Shown piece after piece: positions 29,247 through 35,449 of a DNA stretch of 35,449 nucleotides. The notes under the pieces are model-generated. The model was not told where the DNA came from. It ran no database searches and worked only from the letters and a program-made list of their open reading frames with translations. The number at the start of each line of letters is the position of its first letter. Within the stretch, counting starts at the first letter, position 1. Position numbers and translations under genes: made by a program. The DNA comes from Clostridia bacterium (GTDB lineage: Bacteria > Bacillota > Clostridia > Peptostreptococcales > Acidaminobacteraceae). The stretch covers positions 1 to 35,449 of the forward strand of contig JAFGVN010000017.1 of assembly GCA_016937975.1 (NCBI GenBank), written 5' to 3'.

Positions 29247-30701
29247 ATGTTTCAAAAGAAAAAAAATGGATTTAAAGAAATGCTTGATTTATACCATGCA
29301 TTTGATTATTTTGGTCTAAAAGATTATCAGGTTAAAGATGAGATATCACAATCTTACAAAGATATTTTGCTACTAGGATTATCTGAAGGCAGAACCATTG
29401 TTATGACAAATAACAAGCTTATACATACAGTACCAAAGACTGGTAATATTGCACTACAATTAGACTTATTTGCTGATAATTTTAAATATGATGCCAATAA
29501 GATCTCTGACTTGATGAGTAGTACCTTCACAGCAGTAAACAACACCAATAAAAATATTGGAGATATTGTTGCTATTGTCGAAGATCAAAGTAAAAAAATA
29601 GATCATATGGCTATTGCCGGTACTCGTGTTGCAGAAAATATGAACACTAATACTGCAAAATTAAATCAAATCAGCCACAACAACCAGCAAATCCTTAATA
29701 TCACCCACACTTTAGATGAGAACATGTCTTCTCTTCAAAAAATGTTAGGTGAAATCAGCTTCATTGTAAGCTCTGTTAACGATATTGCTGAGCAAACAAA
29801 TTTATTGGCATTGAATGCTTCTATTGAAGCAGCCCGTGCAGGTGAACAAGGTAGAGGTTTCGCAGTCGTTGCAGATGAAATCCGAAAATTAGCGGAAAAT
29901 ACAAAAGAACAATTGGATCGTATGAATCGATTCACACAAGAGATTGATGTTAAATCAATGAGTAGTACTCAAAGTGTTGAAGAAACAAGATTGGCAATTA
30001 CTCATTTAACCACAGATTATGATGTTATCTCCGGATCATTTGATGAAAGTCAAAAAATGGTTAATATGATGATTGAAGATATTCAAGGTGTTGCAGAATT
30101 TATGCAGGAATTAACAGCCTCTACTCAAGAAATCGGTGCTTCCATGAATATAATCACCCAAGAGACAGAAAACATCTCTAACTTTGGTGGTGTACTCGAA
30201 AACTATGCACAAACTTCAGAATCTATGAAAATTAATTTAGAAGGCATCGAAACAGAGTATGAAGAAATCGCCCGTATGCTCATTGAACCTTTAAATAACG
30301 GTAGTCATACGATTTCCAACAAAGATGTTTTATCCCATTTAAATTATTGTTTAAAAGTTCATGAAAAATGGATGTCTGAATTAAAAACAATGGTTAAAAC
30401 GTATCATATTTTACCCTTGCAAAACATTCACTCAAAAGGTGCATTTGGTTACTTCCATAATGCTATTCAACCAAGGCATCAAAGATTCTTATCCTTGTGG
30501 ACCAACGCCCATAAGCCATATATGGCAATGCACCAAAATTTAGATGGGATTATAACAAGTATTAAGAAAAAAGATCACAATCAAACTCAGTCTCATTTCG
30601 TTCAAATGGAGAAACTTTCATCTGAGTTTACAAAACAATTGCATCAATTGATTGAAATGGTCAGCGGTTTCTCAGATCAAGAAAATATTTTATGTGAGTA
30701 A
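29247..30701 (+). CDS. Soluble chemoreceptor-like signalling protein with CZB-like C terminus
   Basis: The methyl-accepting hairpin tip is almost perfectly conserved ([20 protein letters not shown] from 180, then [16 protein letters not shown] to 217), flanked by long coiled coils, so it should bind CheA/CheW. No membrane segment or HAMP domain is present; it is cytoplasmic. Residues about 358-475 resemble a chemoreceptor zinc-binding (CZB) domain: a His in KVHEKWM, AIQPRH, and the AHKPYMAMH pair. The cysteine of the canonical H-C-H-H set is not evident. Residues 1-90 are an unrecognised sensory part. The ATG is preceded by AAGGGGG. It is followed directly by a terminator. Confidence 0.82.
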   Translation: MFQKKKNGFKEMLDLYHAFDYFGLKDYQVKDEISQSYKDILLLGLSEGRTIVMTNNKLIHTVPKTGNIALQLDLFADNFKYDANKISDLMSSTFTAVNNTNKNIGDIVAIVEDQSKKIDHMAIAGTRVAENMNTNTAKLNQISHNNQQILNITHTLDENMSSLQKMLGEISFIVSSVNDIAEQTNLLALNASIEAARAGEQGRGFAVVADEIRKLAENTKEQLDRMNRFTQEIDVKSMSSTQSVEETRLAITHLTTDYDVISGSFDESQKMVNMMIEDIQGVAEFMQELTASTQEIGASMNIITQETENISNFGGVLENYAQTSESMKINLEGIETEYEEIARMLIEPLNNGSHTISNKDVLSHLNYCLKVHEKWMSELKTMVKTYHILPLQNIHSKGAFGYFHNAIQPRHQRFLSLWTNAHKPYMAMHQNLDGIITSIKKKDHNQTQSHFVQMEKLSSEFTKQLHQLIEMVSGFSDQENILCE

Positions 30702-30707
30702 AAATAA

Positions 30708-30735
30708 AAATCTTCCGAAATGGAAGATTTTTTTT
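30708..30735. terminator. Bidirectional intrinsic terminator
   Basis: Perfect arms AAATCTTCC (30708-30716) and GGAAGATTT (30722-30730), 5-nt loop and T tail. It ends the chemoreceptor gene and the convergent kinase gene. Confidence 0.85.
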
Positions 30736-31411
30736 AGGCTAAATGTTCTTCTAAATATTCAACTTGATTACACTTGTCATAGGCTTCTTGAACGGCATTT
30801 AGTATTCTTGCTTGAATAGCTTCTACAACTTCACCATTTTCATCTATAGCACTTTGATTTAAATCAATTCTAATTTTGGGACAAAGATTAAAAGCCTCAA
30901 ACCATTCTTCATAAGTTTCCTTTAAATCAATCATATAATCTTCAGGAATTGTATCGGCTTCTGTTCCCCTAGATCGTTGTTTAATACGATCCATTGCTGT
31001 ATCTATGCTAACATCCAAGTAAATTAACAATTTAGGTGGATTGATATGCTCTAACATATTATGTAACAACTCTTGATAAATAATCAATTCATCATCAGAC
31101 ATGTTACCGCGCTTATTAATGGTCTTTGCAAAAATTTCATCTCCATAGATAGAACGATCCATCACTGCAAACTGATTATTCTTTTCAATATCTTTCAAAT
31201 CTCTAAATCTCTCATTTAAAAACATGACTTGAATAATCGCACTCCATCTGCTTTGGTCTGAATAGAATTTATTGAGCATACGATGTTCCAATGTATTACC
31301 CAAGTCATCATTTTTCAATTCTTCAAACATAGGAATGTTCAAATGTTCTGATACCATTTTAGCAATGGTTGTTTTTCCTGCACCGATAATTCCATCTACT
31401 ACAATTGACAT
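30734..31411 (-). CDS. Deoxynucleoside kinase (dGK/dAK family)
   Basis: 225 residues from the chosen start. P-loop GIIGAGKTT (7-15), the catalytic/ERS-type segment MDRSIYGDEIF, and a LID region RIKQRSRGTEAD place it with bacterial deoxyguanosine/deoxyadenosine kinases, which salvage deoxynucleosides. The ATG at 31411 has an AAGGGGAA site and gives the usual N terminus (MSIVVDGIIGAG). A TTG at 31468, preceded by a strong GGAGGGGG site at optimal spacing, would add 19 residues; both starts may be used. It is a single gene, convergent with the chemoreceptor gene. Confidence 0.85.
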   Translation of the reverse strand: MSIVVDGIIGAGKTTIAKMVSEHLNIPMFEELKNDDLGNTLEHRMLNKFYSDQSRWSAIIQVMFLNERFRDLKDIEKNNQFAVMDRSIYGDEIFAKTINKRGNMSDDELIIYQELLHNMLEHINPPKLLIYLDVSIDTAMDRIKQRSRGTEADTIPEDYMIDLKETYEEWFEAFNLCPKIRIDLNQSAIDENGEVVEAIQARILNAVQEAYDKCNQVEYLEEHLA

Positions 31412-31468
31412 GTTGTTAAATTCCCCTTCATATAAATAATTTTTTCTATACGTACTTGCAAAAGACAA

Positions 31469-31821
31469 CGTTCCCCCTCCAAATCTTTCATTGAGACTAT
31501 ATTCATAGTATCATTTTCTAGTGGCTGAGTAAAGATAAAAACACTACATATAGTTTATTTTGTATAAGAAGCACAATATATAGTACAATATATCCTTGAA
31601 AATACCCCTGAATTTCTAAAAACTTCACTATTGCATTATCCTACAAAATATTTATTGTAGCTTTTTAAACTCAATACTACACTTTTAGCATATTTTTAAT
31701 ATTTACTTTCACCCATATTGTTAATTTTCGTGTTACCCTAATCATATAGACATTCTAGAAATGATTATAAATGTAAAGTTTTGGGTAAAATACATATACT
31801 ACCCAACAAAGGAGCAAAGTC
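31469..31821. other. Intergenic region between divergent kinase and EF-G paralogue genes
   Basis: About 350 bp of very A+T-rich DNA with no convincing gene. The only notable structure is an inverted repeat TTGGGTA (31781-31787) / TACCCAA (31800-31806) just before the EF-G paralogue ribosome site. A TATACT (31795-31800) within it could be a -10, although no good -35 is visible. Otherwise I see nothing assignable. Confidence 0.45.
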
Positions 31822-33855
31822 ATGAAAAGAAACCATCCACTTGATCAAATACGAAATATAGGCATAATGGCTCACATTGATGCAGGTAAAACTACGACTA
31901 CAGAAAGAATTCTTTATTTTACTGGCTTAACCCATAAAATAGGTGAAGTTCATGAGGGCTCTGCAGTTATGGACTGGATGACTCAAGAACAAGAGCGTGG
32001 TATTACCATTACCTCTGCCGCTACGACATGCCACTGGCATGACTTTAAAATAAATATCATTGATACACCAGGTCATGTCGATTTTACTGTAGAAGTTGAA
32101 CGATCTCTTAGAATTCTTGATGGCGCTATTTTCCTATTGGATGCAAAAGAAGGCGTTGAAGCCCAAACAGAAGCCGTATGGCATCAAGCAGAACATTATA
32201 ATGTACCAAGATTGGTTTTTATCAATAAAATGGATGTCATTGGTGCTGACTTCAATGATTCTTTAGAATCCATTCGGACTAGACTTAAAGGCAATCCAAT
32301 TGCTTTACAAATACCAATGGGATGTGAAAAAGATTTTGAAGGCGTGATTTCTTTAATTGACATGAAAGCTTATTACAATACAGGTGACAATGGTGAAATT
32401 ATAACCAAAAGTGAAATTCCAGAGCCCTATATACAAGAAGCAAAAGACAATAGACTGAAACTCTTGGAAACACTATCAGAGTACGATGATGAAATGATGA
32501 TGCTTTATTTGGAAAGCGAACTCATTTCCGAAGAAATCATCGTAAAAACTTTAAGACGCTTAACCCTAGAAAATATTCTAACGCCTGTTTTATGTGGTTC
32601 AGCTTATAAAAATAAAGGTGTACAGCTGCTTCTTGACAGCATTATAAACTTTTTACCATCTCCAATGGATCGTCCTGTTATTTCGGGTCATCAAAAGGAT
32701 GGTGAACCCTCAAGTCGTGATGCAGATGATCAAGCGCCATTTTCAGCCTTGATTTTTAAAGTGATGTCTGACCCTTATGTAGGACGTCTCTCCTATATGC
32801 GTGTTTATTCTGGTAAGATTTCAGTAGGCAATGCCCTATTAAATACAACAAAAGGCAAAAAAGAACGGTTAAGTAAAATCTTACAAATGCATGCCAATAA
32901 TCGAACTGAAATCGAAGAAGCACTAACGGGAGATATTGTTGCAGTGATCGGTTTAAAATTCTCTACCACCGGTGATACTTTAACAGACATGAATCATCCC
33001 ATTATCTTTGAAGCCATTGAATTTCCAGAGCCAGTAATATCCAGAGCTGTCGAACCCAAAACACCAGGTGATTTTGAAAAGATGGAAGATGCTTTGAAAC
33101 GTTTAACAGAAGAAGATCCAACTTTAACCACCTATAATCACCCAGAAACAGGACAGAAGCTCATCTCAGGAATGGGTGAACTTCATTTGGAGGTTATTTT
33201 AGATCGTTTGGAAAGAGAATTCAATGTGAAAGTGAATACTGGAAAACCTCAAGTTACTTACAAAGAAACCTTGCAAAGTAGCATTACTGTAGATTATGAA
33301 CTTAACAATCAAGCCGGCAATCAAGTTCTTTATGCCTATGTAAAATTAATGATCAAACCCAATGCAAGAGGTCAAGGACATACTTTCGAATGCACTTTTA
33401 AAGAAAGAAATTTTCCAAAAGCATTTATTGATGCCACCTATTTTGGCATTAAACAATCTCTTCAAAGTGGTTTTCTAGGCGGTTATGAAGTAGTAGATCT
33501 TCACATCAACATCTTAGATCTTCACATGAAAGATGATGTATCGACTGATATTGCCTTTATGACATCTGCCTCTCGTTGTATCACCAAAGCATTAAAAGAA
33601 GGTCAATCCGTATTACTCGAACCTATTTTCAATGTAGATATTCATGTCAGTGATAGTTATATTGGAGATGTCATCGATGACATCAATAAAAGAAATGGCA
33701 ATATCTTGGACATGAAGCCCTCACATACAGGAAACCTTGTCAAAGCTTCAGTTCCCCTTAGTAAATTATTCGGCTATGCCACAACCTTACGGTCCATTAC
33801 CCATGGTCATGGATACTATAGTATGATGTTCAGTCATTATGATGAAACAAAATAA
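31822..33855 (+). CDS. EF-G paralogue (FusA2-like translational GTPase)
   Basis: 677 residues, full five-domain EF-G length. G1 AHIDAGKT (17-24), G2 RGITITSAATT, G3 DTPGH, G4 NKMD and the GSA of G5 are intact, so it binds and hydrolyses GTP. Domain III has GMGELHLEV. Domain IV is divergent: after VTYKETL the usual RQSGGRGQYG motif is replaced (VDYELNNQAGNQ, later IKPNARGQGHTF), and the tip loop DVHPVDSS-type sequence is altered (LDLHMKDDVSTDIAF). This is typical of secondary EF-G copies rather than the str-operon EF-G; it is not next to rpsL, rpsG or tuf. Role unproven: recycling, stress translation or ribosome protection. The ATG has an AAAGGAG site. Confidence 0.85.
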   Translation: MKRNHPLDQIRNIGIMAHIDAGKTTTTERILYFTGLTHKIGEVHEGSAVMDWMTQEQERGITITSAATTCHWHDFKINIIDTPGHVDFTVEVERSLRILDGAIFLLDAKEGVEAQTEAVWHQAEHYNVPRLVFINKMDVIGADFNDSLESIRTRLKGNPIALQIPMGCEKDFEGVISLIDMKAYYNTGDNGEIITKSEIPEPYIQEAKDNRLKLLETLSEYDDEMMMLYLESELISEEIIVKTLRRLTLENILTPVLCGSAYKNKGVQLLLDSIINFLPSPMDRPVISGHQKDGEPSSRDADDQAPFSALIFKVMSDPYVGRLSYMRVYSGKISVGNALLNTTKGKKERLSKILQMHANNRTEIEEALTGDIVAVIGLKFSTTGDTLTDMNHPIIFEAIEFPEPVISRAVEPKTPGDFEKMEDALKRLTEEDPTLTTYNHPETGQKLISGMGELHLEVILDRLEREFNVKVNTGKPQVTYKETLQSSITVDYELNNQAGNQVLYAYVKLMIKPNARGQGHTFECTFKERNFPKAFIDATYFGIKQSLQSGFLGGYEVVDLHINILDLHMKDDVSTDIAFMTSASRCITKALKEGQSVLLEPIFNVDIHVSDSYIGDVIDDINKRNGNILDMKPSHTGNLVKASVPLSKLFGYATTLRSITHGHGYYSMMFSHYDETK

Positions 33856-33878
33856 ACACGTGATTACACGTGTTTTTT
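33854..33878. terminator. Bidirectional intrinsic terminator
   Basis: Perfect 9-bp arms AAACACGTG (33854-33862) and CACGTGTTT (33867-33875) with a 4-nt loop and T tail, between the EF-G paralogue and the convergent GGDEF gene. Confidence 0.85.
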
Positions 33879-34941
33879 ACATGATTGTATTTTTACCACT
33901 TCTTTTAGCTTTATACAAGTAACGATCTACGCGTTCCAATAAATCGTTTAACTCATCTTCTGGCATCTTGCCACAAACACCACCACTGACAGTGACTTGA
34001 AGATTATCAACAGACCATTTCAATTCAGAAATTTTGTTTTTCATGCTTAATGCTCTTGATCTGGCTTCTTCTTCTGTGGTGTCCATAAGGATGATTAAAA
34101 ATTCTTCTCCACCAATTCTTCCAACAACATCAATAGGTCTTACACAATGCTCCAGTGCTTTGCTAACGCCGACAATGACTTCATCACCTATACCATGACC
34201 AAAACGATCGTTAATCACTTTAAAATCATCAATATCAATCATAATCAGTGCAAATGGTGGGTTCACATCATCCTTTAATTTATTATCAATCTCTTGAATA
34301 ATATGCCTCCTATTAAAGATGCCAGTGAGTTCATCTGTAATAGAGAGATGCTTAAATTTAGCTTGCAACTCATTAAGTTCATCTATTCTAAGATGGTATT
34401 CAATCATAAGTTTCTTGATGATCAGAACTGAGAAAGAACCCATTAAAACAAAGGAAAACAACATGTCCAAAATATTGGCCAAATTTGAACTATAGCCAAT
34501 AATCCAACTGCGATGATAAATTTCAATGTAGCCAAGTATAAACAATACGAGAATTTGTAAAACATATAATTGATGTGCTGTTTTTTTATTACAAATAATC
34601 GTCAATAAAATGGTATTAAAGATAATAAAATAAGGTATGGAACCTTTTATACCGTTATTGTGAATCCAAAGACTTGGATAGATAAGTGCAATTAAAATAA
34701 TAAATCCAAATTTGGATGCCTTTTTATATTCATTTGTTTTGAAAGCATAGATGATTAAAATTAAACATAGCAAAGCTGTACCCATTGCACTAAAAACTGT
34801 AATGATACTTAGATTTAGAATAATATTTATAATGGTATTAATCACAGAAAAAAGAAAGCCCGACAGGACTAAAATATAAAAAACTTTCCCATTTAATTCT
34901 GCATTCAAGAATTTATTCTTCAAATAACGCAAAAGCAGCAC
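33877..34941 (-). CDS. Membrane-bound diguanylate cyclase (GGDEF)
   Basis: Six hydrophobic segments fill residues about 18-178 (an integral-membrane sensor without a large external loop), then a short coiled linker (180-198) and a GGDEF domain. The active site is GRIGGEEF (274-281) and the allosteric inhibition site RPID (268-271) lies exactly five residues before GGEEF, so product inhibition by c-di-GMP is expected. LTGIFNRR (205-212) and MIDIDDFK (234-241) with the metal-binding aspartates are intact. It should make c-di-GMP in response to an unknown membrane signal. No EAL domain or partner gene is in the window. Confidence 0.88.
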   Translation of the reverse strand: MLLLRYLKNKFLNAELNGKVFYILVLSGFLFSVINTIINIILNLSIITVFSAMGTALLCLILIIYAFKTNEYKKASKFGFIILIALIYPSLWIHNNGIKGSIPYFIIFNTILLTIICNKKTAHQLYVLQILVLFILGYIEIYHRSWIIGYSSNLANILDMLFSFVLMGSFSVLIIKKLMIEYHLRIDELNELQAKFKHLSITDELTGIFNRRHIIQEIDNKLKDDVNPPFALIMIDIDDFKVINDRFGHGIGDEVIVGVSKALEHCVRPIDVVGRIGGEEFLIILMDTTEEEARSRALSMKNKISELKWSVDNLQVTVSGGVCGKMPEDELNDLLERVDRYLYKAKRSGKNTIM

Positions 34942-35009
34942 CCCATAGTATAATCTTATTTCTAATTATATCAGAAATGTAACATCTAGGGATACACTAT
35001 TTTAACTAT

Positions 35010-35362
35010 TTATGGCATAAGTTGAATAATCACAAGTTCTGGTCTATTAAAAATTCGTGGTACCCTTGTTGATTCTCTTGCTAAACCTCTAGAAACAATC
35101 ATTTCCTTGTCAAAGAAACTATATCGACCACCAGCATACTTTGGAAACAAACCTTGATTAGGCGCTAGTAAACCATTTAAAAGTAAAGGAAGACGCCACT
35201 GACCGCCATGAGCATGACCTGCCAAAATCAAGTCAAAATCATATCTCTTATAAAGATCTATATACTCAGGTCTATGACTTAGTAAAATAGTATAATGATT
35301 AACCTTTTCAAGAGTGCCTAATAATTGTATGGTGCTTTCAAAGGAATTTGTCTCTTTTCCCC
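35010..35362 (-). pseudogene. YkuE-like metallophosphoesterase, N-terminally truncated
   Basis: The frame from about 35362 to the stop at 35010 encodes the last ~117 residues of a membrane-associated metallophosphoesterase: TILLSHRPEYIDLYK, then LILAGHAHGGQWRLP with the metal-ligand GHAHGG motif, LLAPNQGLFPKYAGGRY, and VSRGLARES. The N-terminal part with DxH, GDxxD and GNHE motifs would lie beyond 35362 but is replaced by the 87-bp terminal repeat, where the frame meets a stop (TAA). The only internal start codons would give a protein lacking the active site. Disruption by the element forming the window edge is the likely cause; an assembly edge is the alternative. Confidence 0.78.
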
Positions 35363-35449
35363 TTTGATAAATAGTGCTCGCACACTCGTTACTTTAGTTG
35401 TGAGTTAGAGCATAAAATTTAGGCAGTATTAGGTAATTTAATCTGTAAA
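35363..35449. repeat. Right copy of 87-bp terminal inverted repeat
   Basis: Exact reverse complement of bases 1-87. It begins where homology to the YkuE-like phosphoesterase ends. It includes a small palindrome GTGCTCGCAC (35374-35383) and two TTAGG motifs near 35426 and 35436. Identity over the full length to the last base implies the repeated element continues beyond the window. Confidence 0.9.

Noticed and set aside
1-35449. Linear plasmid or phage genome with terminal inverted repeats
   Set aside because: No replication, terminal-protein, capsid or packaging genes are present, and each repeat interrupts an ordinary chromosomal gene.

Overview
The window is AT-rich DNA from a Gram-positive-type bacterium, most likely a member of the Bacillota (Clostridia-like). 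This rests on A+T-rich coding sequence, strong AGGAGG-type ribosome binding sites, several TTG starts, lipoproteins without outer-membrane genes, a catabolite-response element, Fur- and ModE-type operators, and intrinsic terminators at most operon ends. I cannot assign a genus from the sequence. Gene content is mostly ordinary chromosomal accessory and housekeeping genes; no phage, plasmid-replication or CRISPR genes are seen.

Layout. 1-4.6 kb (minus): a 3'-truncated metallophosphatase, then a lipoprotein / VOC protein / alpha-beta hydrolase operon and an M20 amidohydrolase. 4.6-5.5 kb: a truncated mannitol PTS gene behind an apparently intact control region with a perfect cre site. 5.5-13.2 kb (minus): a molybdenum/tungsten module. 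A 15-bp-arm palindrome resembling a ModE operator overlaps the promoter of a seven-gene operon: FecCD-type permease, ATPase, methyltransferase, binding lipoprotein, XdhC/CoxI protein, THEP1-like NTPase and an acetyltransferase-pyrophosphatase-like fusion. A one-domain ModE-like regulator and an RlmA-type methyltransferase lie just upstream. 13.3-24.9 kb: a Nim-like flavoprotein, HAD phosphatase, arginase-family hydrolase, DEAD-box helicase, MFS transporter with a glycerophosphodiesterase, a DUF3810-like membrane protein, EamA exporter, GNAT, a Fur-boxed flavin reductase, RNase H and an Old Yellow Enzyme homologue.

24.9-26.2 kb is the most unusual part: a decayed transposase, a 42-codon gene behind a near-consensus promoter, and six tandem 62-bp units. 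Sequence differences between these units preserve three hairpins by compensatory and G-U changes, and only when read on the plus strand. This argues for a transcribed, repeated structured RNA that I do not recognise. An ABC-F protein gene with its own promoter follows.

26.2-35.4 kb: ABC-F, a small membrane protein, a decayed PAP2 phosphatase, a soluble chemoreceptor-like protein, a deoxynucleoside kinase, an EF-G paralogue, a membrane diguanylate cyclase and a 5'-truncated metallophosphoesterase.

The two window ends are an 87-bp perfect inverted repeat, and each copy interrupts a different metallophosphoesterase gene. The simplest reading is that both ends run into copies of the same mobile element, where an assembly would stop. 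Several decayed genes (mtlA, a tRNA-binding domain, PAP2, a transposase) point to ongoing gene loss in this genome.
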